DNA of 64,000 nucleotides from Solibacillus merdavium. Lineage in GTDB: Bacteria; Bacillota; Bacilli; Bacillales_A; Planococcaceae. The stretch covers positions 310,001-374,000 of the forward strand of contig NZ_JACSPW010000001.1 in the NCBI RefSeq assembly GCF_014836935.1, written 5' to 3'. Position 1 is the first letter of the stretch. The number at the start of each line of letters is the position of its first letter. Below the pieces are notes generated by a model. It saw nothing but the letters and a program-made list of their open reading frames with translations. It had not been told where the DNA came from and made no database searches. This document shows, piece after piece, positions 25,886 to 36,291 of the stretch. Position numbers and translations under genes: made by a program.

Positions 25886-26449
25886 GTGGAAAAAACTGAA
25901 AAAGAAAAAAATGAGCTGTGGGAATGGACGAAAGCTCTACTTATTGCGTTTGCAATTGCCGCATTTATTCGCTACTTTTTATTTACACCGATTGTAGTAG
26001 ATGGGGACTCAATGATGCCAACCCTTGAGAATGGTGATCGGATGATTGTTAACAAATTTAGCTATAAAATCGGCGAGCCTAGTCGCTTTGACATCGTCGT
26101 ATTCCACGCACCTGAACAAAAAGATTATATAAAACGCGTCATTGGCGTTCCAGGAGACTTTGTGGAATATAAAGATGACCAACTATACATTAATGGTGAA
26201 GCGATTGATGAACCATATTTAGATGCATATAAAGCACAAATTAGCGAAGGCAACTTAACAGGTGACTTCTCCCTAAAAGATATTGATCCATCATTAGATG
26301 TAATTCCAGAAGGTTATGTATTCGTAATGGGCGATAATCGCCGCTTCAGTAAAGATAGTCGTCATATCGGTATTGTCGAGCAAAAGGAAATTATCGGTAA
26401 TACGAGTATTATTTTCTGGCCATTAAGCGAAATTGAAATCGTAAAATAA
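25886..26449 (+). CDS. lepB: Signal peptidase I (SipS type)
   Basis: The 187-residue type I signal peptidase has one N-terminal membrane anchor (about 17-34), then the catalytic Ser42 in VDGDSMMPT and Lys83 in YIKRVIGVPGD, and the box MGDNRRFSKDSRHIG. It cleaves signal peptides of secreted proteins on the outer face of the membrane. The GTG at 25886, with AAGGGGG at good spacing, was chosen; an ATG at 25865 would place the RBS inside the gene. It is flanked by terminators, so single-gene expression is likely. Confidence 0.95.
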   Translation: MEKTEKEKNELWEWTKALLIAFAIAAFIRYFLFTPIVVDGDSMMPTLENGDRMIVNKFSYKIGEPSRFDIVVFHAPEQKDYIKRVIGVPGDFVEYKDDQLYINGEAIDEPYLDAYKAQISEGNLTGDFSLKDIDPSLDVIPEGYVFVMGDNRRFSKDSRHIGIVEQKEIIGNTSIIFWPLSEIEIVK

Positions 26450-26481
26450 TATTTATCGTTCTAAATTATAAATATTGTCTA

Positions 26482-26516
26482 AAATGAGGGGGATAGTCTA
26501 AACTCCTCATTTTTTT
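26482..26516 (+). terminator. Terminator after lepB
   Basis: AAATGAGG/CCTCATTT stem followed by T. Confidence 0.85.
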
Positions 26517-26658
26517 GTTTAAGAAATTATCATTATCACAAATGTGAATAACTAAGCAATGGGTTTCTAAGTTTTAAAAAAAAGCAGGAAGTCTGGGCTG
26601 AACGAGTAACACAATTGTAAATGAATAGAGATATGAACTATTTTCAGGAGGTATTAAT

Positions 26659-27612
26659 ATGACAATTCAATGGTTTCCCGGACATATGGCAAAGGCGCGT
26701 CGTCAAGTATCGGAAAGTTTAAAGCTAGTAGATATCATTTTTGAACTGGTGGATGCACGTTTGCCTTTATCATCACGTAATCCAATGATTGATGAGGTAA
26801 TCCATCAAAAACCACGTCTACTTGTTTTAAATAAACAAGATATGGCAGATGAGCATGAAACACGTCGCTGGATTCAATATTTCGCTGACAGAGGATTTAA
26901 GGCAGTGGCAATCAACTCATTGGAAGGTAAAGGCTTACAGGCAGTCACAAAAGCTGCACAGGAGATCCTAGCTGACAAATGGGACCGTATGAGATCAAAA
27001 GGTATGAAGCCTCGTGCAATTCGGGCAATGATTGTAGGGATTCCGAATGTAGGGAAATCAACATTGATTAACCGTTTGGCAAAGAAAAACTTAGCGAAGA
27101 CGGGAAATACACCAGGGATCACGAAAGCACAGCAATGGATTAAAGTCGGTAAAGAGATCGAACTTCTGGATACACCAGGTATTTTATGGCCGAAGTTTGA
27201 GGATCAGGAAGTCGGCTACAAGCTTGCTCTGACAGGTGCCATTAAAGATACAATTACTAATATGGAAGACTTGGCTGTATACGGCTTAAACTTTTTAGCA
27301 TTACATTACCCAAATCGAATGGAAGAACGTTATAAAATTTCCTCTGTGTCTGAAGAATTAGTTGAAACATTTGATGCCATTGGAAAATTACGTCGTGTAT
27401 TTGGACAAGGTGGGGAAATTGATTACGATCAAGTAGCAGTATTGATTGTACGTGATATTCGTGATCAGCATCTTGGAAAGCTCACATTCGACTTTGTGTC
27501 TGAGCAAGTTGAAAAAGAGCAATTAGCGGAAGCGATTGAAATAGAAAATGAAGAACGTCGACAAAAAACAGCAGCACTTCGTCGCCAACAAAAACAAGAA
27601 ACTGAGCAATAA
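26659..27612 (+). CDS. rbgA: Ribosome biogenesis GTPase YlqF (RbgA)
   Basis: The 317-residue GTPase drives late 50S assembly around L16. It begins with the family motif [13 protein letters not shown] and has a circularly permuted G domain: NKQD (G4) comes before [12 protein letters not shown] (about 128) and DTPGILWPK (about 171). The C-terminal ANTAR-like tail is longer than in B. subtilis RbgA (about 282 residues) and ends in a Glu/Lys/Gln-rich stretch. RBS AGGAGG. It is followed by a terminator. Confidence 0.95.
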   Translation: MTIQWFPGHMAKARRQVSESLKLVDIIFELVDARLPLSSRNPMIDEVIHQKPRLLVLNKQDMADEHETRRWIQYFADRGFKAVAINSLEGKGLQAVTKAAQEILADKWDRMRSKGMKPRAIRAMIVGIPNVGKSTLINRLAKKNLAKTGNTPGITKAQQWIKVGKEIELLDTPGILWPKFEDQEVGYKLALTGAIKDTITNMEDLAVYGLNFLALHYPNRMEERYKISSVSEELVETFDAIGKLRRVFGQGGEIDYDQVAVLIVRDIRDQHLGKLTFDFVSEQVEKEQLAEAIEIENEERRQKTAALRRQQKQETEQ

Positions 27613-27622
27613 AATTAGGAGC

Positions 27623-27655
27623 AAAGCCTTTTTCATTATTTGAAAAAGGTTTTTT
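27623..27655 (+). terminator. Terminator after rbgA
   Basis: CCTTTTTCA/TGAAAAAGG stem with a short loop and a T run. Confidence 0.85.
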
Positions 27656-27804
27656 CTTTTATAATAAAAAAGAATAGACGATATAACAGTTAGATCCAAA
27701 GTTAAGTTGATTGGAATTAAGGGTAGGATCAAAAGTTATACCCGTAATAGAAATCAACTCTATATAATTAGTTACTATGAACATAAAAGATTAGAGGAAT
27801 ATAA

Positions 27805-28578
27805 ATGAAAACAATCAAAGAGATAACAGAAGCATTAAAGGCATCTACACAAATTGAGCCGTGGATGGATCAGATTGCACAAGATGAACGTGCAGGTGTA
27901 ATGAAAGTATGGACGCAATTTCAAAAACGTTTAGAAAAAGTAGAGGTACTGCAAAAAGCGCATGACGAGAAACTACAATTTGATGCAGGGTATCTGCCAT
28001 ATGAAGACGCTTATATAGCAGGTACTGATGAAGCGGGACGAGGTCCATTAGCGGGACCTGTAGTAACAGCGGCAGTTATTTTACCAAATTACTGTCAGGA
28101 ATTGTTAGGTGTAAATGATTCAAAGTTATTGTCTAAGGAGAAGCGCAAAGAGTATGCGGAGCGAATAAAAAAACATGCACTTTACTATGCCGTTCATTTT
28201 CAAAGTGTAGAAGAAATTGACCGCTTGAATATTTATGAGGCGACACGGCAATCGATGTTAAAAAGTATAGAAGCACTTGAGGCAACGCCACATTTTATTT
28301 TAGCGGATGCAATGACGTTATCGGTAACGATTCCCCAAGCGTCAATAATAAAAGGTGATGCACGTAGTTTAGCGATTGCAGCAGCGTCCATTTTAGCTAA
28401 GACAGCACGTGATGAGTATATGGAAAACTTGGATTTACAACACCCACAATACGGATTTGCACAACATGCCGGCTATGGTACAAAGCAGCATTTAGAAGCA
28501 CTCCAGCAGCATGGACCAACAGCTCATCACCGAAAAACATTTGAACCGATAAAATCGATGCTTCAAAGAAGGGAGTAA
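27805..28578 (+). CDS. rnhB: Ribonuclease HII
   Basis: The 257-residue enzyme cuts RNA in RNA-DNA hybrids and at single ribonucleotides. The active-site motif GTDEAGRGPLAGPV (Asp75, Glu76), the VNDSKLLSKEKR loop, LADAMTL and the tail HPQYGFAQHAGYGTKQH are all present. An N-terminal extension of about 70 residues is normal for Gram-positive RNase HII. It precedes ylqG by 4 bp and probably shares its transcript. Confidence 0.97.
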   Translation: MKTIKEITEALKASTQIEPWMDQIAQDERAGVMKVWTQFQKRLEKVEVLQKAHDEKLQFDAGYLPYEDAYIAGTDEAGRGPLAGPVVTAAVILPNYCQELLGVNDSKLLSKEKRKEYAERIKKHALYYAVHFQSVEEIDRLNIYEATRQSMLKSIEALEATPHFILADAMTLSVTIPQASIIKGDARSLAIAAASILAKTARDEYMENLDLQHPQYGFAQHAGYGTKQHLEALQQHGPTAHHRKTFEPIKSMLQRRE

Positions 28579-28582
28579 TGGC

Positions 28583-30505
28583 ATGAACTTCGCATCTTCA
28601 AATTCCATCCAAACAAATATGACACAACAAACGACAGCAAATCAGCCATTATCATTGAAACAAGACCAAATATTTCACGGGACAATTAAGCAGCTATATC
28701 CAAATCAAATGGCGGAAGTTCAAGTAGGAAATCAAAAGCTTATGGCTAAGCTTGAAGTGCCTTTAAAGTTAGGGGACGCACATTTCTTTCAAGTAACCGC
28801 AACGAATCCACAAACAGAGCTGAAAGTTGTAACAGGTCCCATGTCCCAATCTATGACAGCGGGACAGCAGTTGTCCCAATTATTAGAAACGATGAATTTA
28901 CCCAAATCGAATGAAATGCAACAAGTACTCTCACATTTTATGAAGAATCAGATCCCACTTGCAAAAGAACAGTTGCTAGCTGCAGAAAGTTGGATGAAAG
29001 CCTTGCCTCCCGGAGTAGATAAAAATAATGCTCTACAAGCATTGCAGCGAATGGTTGAGTTAAAGATGCCATTTACGAATACAGTGTTCCAAGCGTTAAC
29101 ACAAGGAATAAAAACTGATGGATTATCTACCAATTTGGCAAATTTGGCTCAACTGTTGGCAAATCAACCAGGCGGAAATGAAACGATTAAATTAAATTTA
29201 CGCCAACAAATCGAGCTGCTGGCAAAGCCGTTGAACAATGAAACAGGTGGCATACTACTTGCACGGGCAACACAAACACTAGTGGATAATGGTGCGCCCA
29301 TTGCTTCCAAGCTTCAAGCACTGACAATCTTAAAGGAAGCGGGAATTTTACCGCAAAATGCAACTATACACAATTGGCAAAATATTAATCAACAGGCAAA
29401 CCAACAAGCCATTAATCAATCTCCTGCATCACCGTTACTAAAGGAAGCAGGGCAAATGCTGCGACAGTTGACGCAAACTGCCCCCGAGCATATAAAGCCG
29501 ATGATGGATCAAGTAAAGGCTTGGATTAATAACGAAAATCTGTTGTCCCAAACACAAAAGCAGCAATTACAGCAGTTATTGACACGTTTTGAACAGATAC
29601 CTGCGTCAAAACAGGGAATAGAAGCATTGACAAACCAAATACAGCAACACTTGACAAGTGGATACAGTGAAAGTATAACGTCAAAGTTATTTATACAAAA
29701 TGACCAAGGAATTTCCGCAAAGGACCAGCTTCTTTCATTGATTAAGCCGGATTCTAATCTCCCGCTCGCTGATCAGCTTTTGCGAAATTTAGTGAAAGTT
29801 ACGGCTGATAGTCCACAGCCAGTCATGCAAAGCACTCTTACTCAAGCTGAGGCACAAGTACAATCAGCTGTAGACAGCCGTGCAATGGAACAAGCAATAA
29901 AAACAGTTTTAAAAGGGCTGGGAGTTAGCTATGAGGCAACGCTTGCAAACAAGGCTGGTGATATACAAGTGATTGCACAGCAGCTTAAGCCGCAGCTATT
30001 AGCACTTCTTCAAGATGTTCAGACCCCCACTGTCTTAAAGGACACGGCTGAGATGGTAATGGCCAGACTGAATGGCATGCAGCTGTCTTCAGGAGAAAAC
30101 GGGCATCAGCATCAGCTTGTAATGCAACTGCCATTGGACTTTTTCGGAAAGAAAATGGATGCAACACTTCAATGGAATGGCCGTATGAAGGAAGATGGTA
30201 AAATTGATGCCAATTTTGCGCGGATTATGTTTTATTTAAATATGGAATCGTTGCAACAAACCGTCATTGACATGCAAGTACAAAATCGGGTAGTAACGAT
30301 TAATGTATATAATGATATTCCAAATCTGAATTCATTAGCTGAATCATTAAAAGCTACACTAAAGACGGGTTTACTTGACAAGGAATATACATTATCCGGT
30401 TTATTCATCAAACCTTTTGGAAATCAGGAAATAAAAACAACTGGCTCAAAGCTTTCAAAACAATCGGAAGAACAACAACAAGGTGGTGTGGATATTCGGG
30501 TATGA
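28583..30505 (+). CDS. ylqG: YlqG-like protein with FliK-type hook-length-control C-terminus
   Basis: The 640-residue, Gln-rich, largely helical protein has no signal peptide. Its C-terminal region (about 500-620, HQLVMQLPLDFFGKK...NVYNDIPNLNSLAESLKATL) resembles the domain of flagellar hook-length control proteins (FliK). It is the positional equivalent of B. subtilis YlqG, whose function is unknown. It overlaps ylqH by 4 bp (ATGA), so the pair is co-translated. A true fliK is present at 49187-50476, so this is a second, divergent FliK-like gene outside the flagellar operon. Confidence 0.75.
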   Translation: MNFASSNSIQTNMTQQTTANQPLSLKQDQIFHGTIKQLYPNQMAEVQVGNQKLMAKLEVPLKLGDAHFFQVTATNPQTELKVVTGPMSQSMTAGQQLSQLLETMNLPKSNEMQQVLSHFMKNQIPLAKEQLLAAESWMKALPPGVDKNNALQALQRMVELKMPFTNTVFQALTQGIKTDGLSTNLANLAQLLANQPGGNETIKLNLRQQIELLAKPLNNETGGILLARATQTLVDNGAPIASKLQALTILKEAGILPQNATIHNWQNINQQANQQAINQSPASPLLKEAGQMLRQLTQTAPEHIKPMMDQVKAWINNENLLSQTQKQQLQQLLTRFEQIPASKQGIEALTNQIQQHLTSGYSESITSKLFIQNDQGISAKDQLLSLIKPDSNLPLADQLLRNLVKVTADSPQPVMQSTLTQAEAQVQSAVDSRAMEQAIKTVLKGLGVSYEATLANKAGDIQVIAQQLKPQLLALLQDVQTPTVLKDTAEMVMARLNGMQLSSGENGHQHQLVMQLPLDFFGKKMDATLQWNGRMKEDGKIDANFARIMFYLNMESLQQTVIDMQVQNRVVTINVYNDIPNLNSLAESLKATLKTGLLDKEYTLSGLFIKPFGNQEIKTTGSKLSKQSEEQQQGGVDIRV

Positions 30506-30804
30506 ACGAAAAAAAATATGTGCGAAAAGAAGCAATTGCTCTATCATATGACTCTCAGAAAAGTAGTGGACCTACAGTTATCGCAAAAGGGAAAGGTAAA
30601 ATTGCAGACAACATACTAGAGCAAGCCACCATGCATGATGTACCTATATATGAAGATCCAAACTTAGTAGAACTGCTCGGCCAATTGGATTTAAATACGT
30701 CCATACCAGAGGAACTGTACCAGGCTGTTGCTGAAGTATTTGCCTTTATTTATCACTTAGATGACAAGCACAAGCTAACCTTAAACAGCAAGAGAATAAC
30801 GTGA
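30502..30804 (+). CDS. ylqH: YlqH, FlhB C-terminal-domain-like protein (FlhX type)
   Basis: The 100-residue soluble protein resembles the cytoplasmic tail of the export switch protein FlhB: AIALSYD...VIAKGKGKIADNILEQA...DVPIYEDPNLVELL...ELYQAVAEVFAFIYHLD. It lacks the membrane part and the autocleavage motif NPTH found in the full-length FlhB of this window. Free-standing FlhB tails (FlhX) can partly replace the FlhB tail in epsilonproteobacteria; function in Bacillales is not established. It is coupled to ylqG by a 4-bp overlap. Confidence 0.85.
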   Translation: MNEKKYVRKEAIALSYDSQKSSGPTVIAKGKGKIADNILEQATMHDVPIYEDPNLVELLGQLDLNTSIPEELYQAVAEVFAFIYHLDDKHKLTLNSKRIT

Positions 30805-30907
30805 AGTTTATCTTTTTAGGAGGATATATCTTTCGGGAAATCAGAAAATATATTTAGAGAGAATTTTTTGACATAAAATAAAGTAAAAATTGCTTGTGTG
30901 ACAAATA

Positions 30908-30936
30908 TAGACATTGTCTGAATTATTGTATAAAAT
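30908..30936 (+). promoter_or_regulatory. SigA promoter of sucCD with palindrome at -35
   Basis: TAGACA (30908) and TAAAAT (30931) are spaced 17 bp apart, each 5 of 6 to consensus. AGACA-T-TGTCT (30909-30919) is a palindrome over the -35 and could bind a regulator. Confidence 0.65.
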
Positions 30937-30985
30937 AGATTATGTTAGTAGAATAATTTCCAAATGTCCGATGGGAGGATGTATC

Positions 30986-32167
30986 ATGAATATCCATGAG
31001 TATCAAGGGAAAGAAATATTAAGGCAGTACGGCGTTGCGGTTCCAAAAGGGAGTGTCGCGTTTTCACCAGACGAAGCAGTAAAGGCTGCGAAAGAACTAG
31101 GTTCAAATGTAACAGTTGTAAAAGCACAAATCCATGCAGGTGGGCGCGGTAAAGCAGGGGGCGTAAAAATCGCAAAAAACTTAGATGAAGTTCGCTCTTA
31201 CGCAAAGGAACTGCTAGGCAAAATTTTAGTGACACACCAAACAGGTCCAGACGGTAAAGAAGTAAAACGTCTTTATATAGAGGAAGGTTCGGACATTAAA
31301 AAAGAGTACTATTTAAGTTTAGTATTAGACCGTGCAACTTCTAGAGTAGTAATGATGGGTTCTGAAGAAGGCGGTATGGATATTGAGGAAGTAGCAGAAT
31401 CAAATCCTGAAAAAATCTTCAAGGAAATCATTGATCCAGTGACAGGCTTAAATGCCTTCCAAGCGCGACGCATGGCGTTCAATATGAATATTCCGGCTAA
31501 ATTAGTCAACAAAGCAGTAGGGTTGATGCTGGGCATTTATAAAGCATTTATCGATAAGGATGCATCGACAGTGGAAATTAACCCACTTGTAGTTACTGGG
31601 GATGATCAAGTAGTGGCGCTTGATGCAAAATTCAATTTTGATGCGAATTCACTCTATCGTCATAAAGATATTGTTGAATTACGTGACTTTGATGAAGAAG
31701 ATGCAAAGGAAATTGAAGCATCTAAATATGACTTAAGCTATATTTCTTTAGATGGCAACATTGGCTGTATGGTAAATGGTGCAGGTCTTGCAATGGCAAC
31801 GATGGATACGATTAGCTACTACGGCGGTTCACCCGCAAACTTCCTTGATGTTGGGGGCGGTGCAACAGCTGAAAAAGTAACAGAAGCATTTAAAATTATT
31901 TTATCAGACAAAAATGTAAAAGGTATTTTTGTCAACATTTTCGGTGGAATTATGAAGTGCGACATCATTGCAGAAGGTGTTATTACAGCTGCAAAAGAAG
32001 TAGGCTTAAAAGTTCCGTTAGTTGTGCGTTTAGAAGGAACGAACGTAGAACTTGGTAAAAAATTATTAAATGAATCCGGTTTAAATATTGTAGCCGCTGA
32101 CTCTATGGCTGATGGCGCACAAAAAATCGTGGAATTAGTTGAATCTGAAGGCGGGGTTAAGTCATGA
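30986..32167 (+). CDS. sucC: Succinyl-CoA ligase (ADP-forming) beta subunit
   Basis: The 393-residue ATP-grasp subunit converts succinyl-CoA to succinate in the TCA cycle, with substrate-level ATP synthesis. It starts [17 protein letters not shown] and contains [16 protein letters not shown] (nucleotide binding), VEINPLVV and the C-terminal [15 protein letters not shown]. The ATG at 30986 with RBS GGGAGGA was chosen over an upstream in-frame ATG with no RBS. It overlaps sucD by 4 bp. Confidence 0.97.
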   Translation: MNIHEYQGKEILRQYGVAVPKGSVAFSPDEAVKAAKELGSNVTVVKAQIHAGGRGKAGGVKIAKNLDEVRSYAKELLGKILVTHQTGPDGKEVKRLYIEEGSDIKKEYYLSLVLDRATSRVVMMGSEEGGMDIEEVAESNPEKIFKEIIDPVTGLNAFQARRMAFNMNIPAKLVNKAVGLMLGIYKAFIDKDASTVEINPLVVTGDDQVVALDAKFNFDANSLYRHKDIVELRDFDEEDAKEIEASKYDLSYISLDGNIGCMVNGAGLAMATMDTISYYGGSPANFLDVGGGATAEKVTEAFKIILSDKNVKGIFVNIFGGIMKCDIIAEGVITAAKEVGLKVPLVVRLEGTNVELGKKLLNESGLNIVAADSMADGAQKIVELVESEGGVKS

Positions 32168-33066
32168 GCGTATTCATTAACAAAGACACAAAAGTAATCG
32201 TACAAGGGATTACAGGAGAAACAGCCCTTTTCCATACGAAACAAATGTTGGAATACGGAACAAAAATCGTTGCTGGGGTAACACCAGGTAAAGGCGGTCT
32301 TGAAATTGAGGGTGTTCCTGTATTCAATACTGTCCAGGAAGCTGTGGATGCTACTGGTGCAAACGTATCGGTAATTTATGTTCCGGCACCATTTGCAGCA
32401 GATGCAATTATTGAAGCGGTGGATGCTGGTTTGGATATGACTATTTGTATAACAGAGCATATTCCTGTCCTTGATATGGTAAAAGTTAAGCGTTATATGG
32501 AAGGCAAAAAAACGCGCTTAGTTGGACCAAACTGCCCTGGTGTTATTACTGCAGAAGAATGCAAGATTGGTATTATGCCAGGTTATATTCATACAAAAGG
32601 TCATGTTGGTGTTGTATCTAGATCTGGAACATTAACATATGAAGCAGTACATCAATTATCTCAAGCAGGTATTGGTCAAACAACAGCAGTAGGAATCGGT
32701 GGAGACCCAGTAAATGGTACAAATTTCATCGATTGTCTTAAAGCGTTCAATGAAGACCCTGAAACATATGCAGTAGTAATGATTGGGGAAATAGGCGGTA
32801 CTGCGGAGGAAGAAGCTGCAGAATGGATTCAGGCTAACATGACGAAACCAGTAGTAGGCTTTATCGGCGGTCAAACAGCTCCTCCAGGTAAACGTATGGG
32901 TCACGCAGGTGCCATCATTTCCGGAGGTAAAGGAACAGCTGCTGAGAAAATTAAAGCAATGAATGCAGCGGGAATTGAAGTTGCCCCAACACCTTCCGTT
33001 ATTGGTGAAACATTAATTAAAGTAATTAAAGAAAAAGGTCTATACGAAGTTTGTAAAACACATTAA
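32164..33066 (+). CDS. sucD: Succinyl-CoA ligase (ADP-forming) alpha subunit
   Basis: The 300-residue subunit carries the CoA-binding N-terminal Rossmann domain ([16 protein letters not shown]) and the phosphohistidine site at His247 in [11 protein letters not shown]. It also shows GPNCPGVIT and [14 protein letters not shown]. It forms the ligase with SucC; the start overlaps the sucC stop (ATGA). A perfect terminator follows. Confidence 0.97.
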   Translation: MSVFINKDTKVIVQGITGETALFHTKQMLEYGTKIVAGVTPGKGGLEIEGVPVFNTVQEAVDATGANVSVIYVPAPFAADAIIEAVDAGLDMTICITEHIPVLDMVKVKRYMEGKKTRLVGPNCPGVITAEECKIGIMPGYIHTKGHVGVVSRSGTLTYEAVHQLSQAGIGQTTAVGIGGDPVNGTNFIDCLKAFNEDPETYAVVMIGEIGGTAEEEAAEWIQANMTKPVVGFIGGQTAPPGKRMGHAGAIISGGKGTAAEKIKAMNAAGIEVAPTPSVIGETLIKVIKEKGLYEVCKTH

Positions 33067-33070
33067 TATT

Positions 33071-33104
33071 AAAGATGTAGCGGACGCCTCGCTACATCTT
33101 TTTC
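33071..33104 (+). terminator. Terminator after sucD
   Basis: Perfect 12-bp stem AAAGATGTAGCG/CGCTACATCTTT followed by T. Confidence 0.92.
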
Positions 33105-33171
33105 GTATGTCTACCTCACTATTTTTAAAAGCGGTCATTTTAATTTCTTCTATTATAAAAGGAGTGTTGAA

Positions 33172-34065
33172 ATGATGAATCTATTGAATGAACAACTATT
33201 AAAACTACACTATATCCTTCCTCTAACATGGCAAAAATTCCAAAATTTGATGACTATTTTAGATGATTTCGACAAAATATTACATTTTTCACCAAAAAAT
33301 TTAGCAATACATTTAAATATTAAAGAAGAAAAAGCAATACAGCTTATTCGACATTACAAAGAACTATTGTCAAAATCGATGACGAAATATTATGAACAAG
33401 AAAATATTCACGCCATTCCCTATACAAGCCAATTTTATCCGCAACGCTTGAAACAACTATACGATGCACCAGCAGTTCTTTATGCAAAAGGGGATATACA
33501 ATTATTAAATAAGTCAAAAATAATTGCGATCATTGGTTCCAGAGGTGCAACAAACTATAGTGAGGAAGTATTGAAAATGCTGATTCCTCCACTAATCGAT
33601 GAACAATTTATCGTAGTCAGCGGTCTTGCTAAAGGAGCAGACCGACTTGCACATGAGGCAACAATTGGTTATGGTGGAAAGACAATTGGTGTATTAGGGC
33701 ATGGGTTCTTCCATAATTATCCGAAAGAAAATATAGTACTAAGCAAGTATATGGCAAGCCAACATTTATTAGTAACAGAATACCCTCCCTATGTAGGAGT
33801 GCAGAAATGGCATTTTCCTGCACGTAACCGGATTATCAGCGGTCTAAGTGAAGCACTTATTGTCACAGAAGCAGCGCTTAAAAGCGGTACATTAATTACT
33901 ACAGAGCTTGCACTTGAACAAGGAAAAGAAGTGTTTGCGGTGCCTGGGAATATATTCAGTGAGCAGTCGCGCGGGACAAATAAATTAATAAAAGAAGGGG
34001 CAATTCCGGTATGGAATGGCTTTCAAATCCTTCAGGAATTACAAATGTTTTCAAAATACCGTTGA
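33172..34065 (+). CDS. dprA: DNA-processing protein DprA
   Basis: The 297-residue protein protects incoming single-stranded DNA and loads RecA during natural transformation. It has a helical N-terminal part and then the DprA Rossmann fold: AIIGSRGATNYS, VVSGLAKGADRLAHEA, FPARNRIISGLSEALIVTEA and FAVPGN. The C-terminal winged-helix domain found in some DprA proteins is absent, as in B. subtilis. Two adjacent ATG codons (33172, 33175) fit the AAAGGAG RBS. It precedes topA, as is common in bacteria. Confidence 0.96.
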   Translation: MMNLLNEQLLKLHYILPLTWQKFQNLMTILDDFDKILHFSPKNLAIHLNIKEEKAIQLIRHYKELLSKSMTKYYEQENIHAIPYTSQFYPQRLKQLYDAPAVLYAKGDIQLLNKSKIIAIIGSRGATNYSEEVLKMLIPPLIDEQFIVVSGLAKGADRLAHEATIGYGGKTIGVLGHGFFHNYPKENIVLSKYMASQHLLVTEYPPYVGVQKWHFPARNRIISGLSEALIVTEAALKSGTLITTELALEQGKEVFAVPGNIFSEQSRGTNKLIKEGAIPVWNGFQILQELQMFSKYR

Positions 34066-34188
34066 AAAAAAGTTGCATTATTAGCCAATCTGTTATACAT
34101 TTTGCAACAGGAAAGCTTTGAAAAACATTGACAAATTCATTTGATTGAATTTAAGAAAATAACAATACCTCTATAAGGAGGAAAACAG

Positions 34189-36273
34189 ATGGCAGATTAT
34201 TTAGTAATTGTAGAATCACCTGCAAAGGCAAAAACAATTGAACGATACTTAGGGAAAAAATATAAAGTAAAAGCGTCAATTGGACATGTTCGTGATTTAC
34301 CACGCAGTCAAATGGGAATTGATACCGAAAATAATTATGAACCAAAATATATTACGATTCGAGGTAAAGGTCCGGTACTCCAGGATCTGAAATCAGCAGC
34401 AAAAAAGGTAAAAAAGATTTATCTCGCAGCCGATCCAGATCGTGAAGGGGAAGCAATTGCCTGGCATTTAGCCACTGCATTGAATGTAGATATTCATTCC
34501 GATTGCCGTGTCGTATTTAATGAAATCACGAAAGAAGCCATATTAGAAAGCTTCAAACACCCACGTCCGATTAATATGGATCTAGTTGATGCACAGCAAG
34601 CGCGTCGTATTCTAGATCGTCTAGTAGGTTATAATATTAGCCCGATTCTATGGAAAAAAGTGAAAAAAGGATTATCGGCAGGCCGTGTGCAATCGGTTTC
34701 ATTGCGTTTAATTATCGATCGGGAAAATGAAATTAAAAGCTTTATACCAGAAGAATATTGGTCAATTGATGCTAGTTTCGAGAAAAGTAAAAAGCAATTT
34801 GATGCTTTCTACTACGGAGACGGTAAAGAAAAAATTAAGCTAACAAATGAAGCACAGGTGAAGGATGTTTTAAAACGTGTAAAAGGCTCTGACTTCGAAG
34901 TTATGAATGTTGTAAAGAAAGAACGTAAGCGCAATGCATCACCAGCCTTCACAACATCGTCACTGCAACAAGAAGCCGCGCGTAAATTAAACTTCCGTGC
35001 GAAAAAAACAATGATGCTTGCCCAACAACTTTATGAAGGGATAGAGCTAAGCAAAAAAGAAGGGGCAGTCGGATTAATTACGTATATGCGTACAGACTCT
35101 ACACGAATTTCCGATACTGCCAAGTCGGAAGCAATGTCGTATATCGAAACAAAATACGGCAAAGATTTCATCGCTTTAGAGCAAAAGCAAGTGAAATCAA
35201 AGGCGAATGCACAAGATGCCCATGAAGCGATTCGACCAACGAGTGCGATGCGAACGCCAGAAGAATTAAAAACGATTTTAGGCCGTGACCAGCTTCGTCT
35301 GTACCGTTTAATTTGGGAACGTTTTATTGCTAGTCAAATGGCGCCAGCTGTCCTAGATACGGTAACAGTGGACCTTCAGAATAACGATGTATTATTCCGC
35401 GCAAATGGTTCTCAAGTAAAGTTTGCGGGGTTCATGAAACTTTATATTGAAGGAACAGATGATCAAGCAGAAGAAACGAATAAACTTCTGCCTGAAATGA
35501 ATATTGGCGATAAAGTAAAGTCACTTGAAATCGAGCCGAAGCAACATTTCACACAACCACCACCGCGCTATTCGGAGGCACGTCTTGTGAAATCGTTAGA
35601 AGAGCTGGGTATAGGTCGACCATCAACATATGCGCCGACATTGGATACAATTCAAAAACGTGGTTATGTTCAACTGGATGCAAAACGTTTCGTACCTACG
35701 GAGCTTGGAGAAATTGTCCATCAGGCAACACTGGAGTTTTTCCCGGAAATCATTAACATAGAATTTACTGCACAAATGGAACAGAACCTGGATGAAATCG
35801 AAGAAGGCATTACACAATGGGTAAATGTAATCGATGAATTCTATAAAGATTTTGAACCACGTGTTAAACACGCAGATGAAGTGATGGAAAAAATCGAGAT
35901 AAAAGATGAGCCGGCAGGGGAAGACTGTGAAAAGTGCGGCAATCCAATGGTATTTAAACTTGGACGTTACGGGAAATTTATGGCTTGTTCAAACTTCCCT
36001 GATTGCCGTAACACAAAAGCGATAGTCAAACCAATCGATGTAAAATGTCCAACATGCGACGATGGTGAAATTGTTGAGCGTAAATCCAAAACGAAGCGTA
36101 TTTTCTACGGGTGCAATCGCTATCCGGAGTGCGACTTTGTATCATGGGATAAGCCGATTAGTAGACCTTGTCCGAAATGTAGTTCATTATTAGTAGAGAA
36201 GAAATTGAAAAAAGGTGTTCAAATTCAATGTACAAACAGTGAATGTGATTATGAAGAAACACCGTCACAATAA
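34189..36273 (+). CDS. topA: DNA topoisomerase I
   Basis: The 694-residue type IA enzyme relaxes negative supercoils. The Toprim domain is at the N-terminus ([25 protein letters not shown] around 82), the active-site Tyr is in TYMRTDSTR (about 299), and [13 protein letters not shown] is present. Three C-terminal zinc-ribbon units follow (CEKC...C, CPTC...C, CPKC...C, about 580-690). RBS AAGGAGG. A TTGACA (34128) lies upstream but without a good -10. trmFO follows after 18 bp, the normal arrangement. Confidence 0.97.
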   Translation: MADYLVIVESPAKAKTIERYLGKKYKVKASIGHVRDLPRSQMGIDTENNYEPKYITIRGKGPVLQDLKSAAKKVKKIYLAADPDREGEAIAWHLATALNVDIHSDCRVVFNEITKEAILESFKHPRPINMDLVDAQQARRILDRLVGYNISPILWKKVKKGLSAGRVQSVSLRLIIDRENEIKSFIPEEYWSIDASFEKSKKQFDAFYYGDGKEKIKLTNEAQVKDVLKRVKGSDFEVMNVVKKERKRNASPAFTTSSLQQEAARKLNFRAKKTMMLAQQLYEGIELSKKEGAVGLITYMRTDSTRISDTAKSEAMSYIETKYGKDFIALEQKQVKSKANAQDAHEAIRPTSAMRTPEELKTILGRDQLRLYRLIWERFIASQMAPAVLDTVTVDLQNNDVLFRANGSQVKFAGFMKLYIEGTDDQAEETNKLLPEMNIGDKVKSLEIEPKQHFTQPPPRYSEARLVKSLEELGIGRPSTYAPTLDTIQKRGYVQLDAKRFVPTELGEIVHQATLEFFPEIINIEFTAQMEQNLDEIEEGITQWVNVIDEFYKDFEPRVKHADEVMEKIEIKDEPAGEDCEKCGNPMVFKLGRYGKFMACSNFPDCRNTKAIVKPIDVKCPTCDDGEIVERKSKTKRIFYGCNRYPECDFVSWDKPISRPCPKCSSLLVEKKLKKGVQIQCTNSECDYEETPSQ

Positions 36274-36291
36274 AATGAAGAGGTAACAAAA

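Noticed and set aside
30832-30850. CodY box upstream of sucC (GGAAATCAGAAAATA)
   Set aside because: Six mismatches to the 15-bp consensus, which is expected by chance in AT-rich DNA.
34072-34108. GTTGCA...TGCAAC inverted repeat between dprA and topA as a terminator
   Set aside because: Only six base pairs with a long loop and no T-tract.
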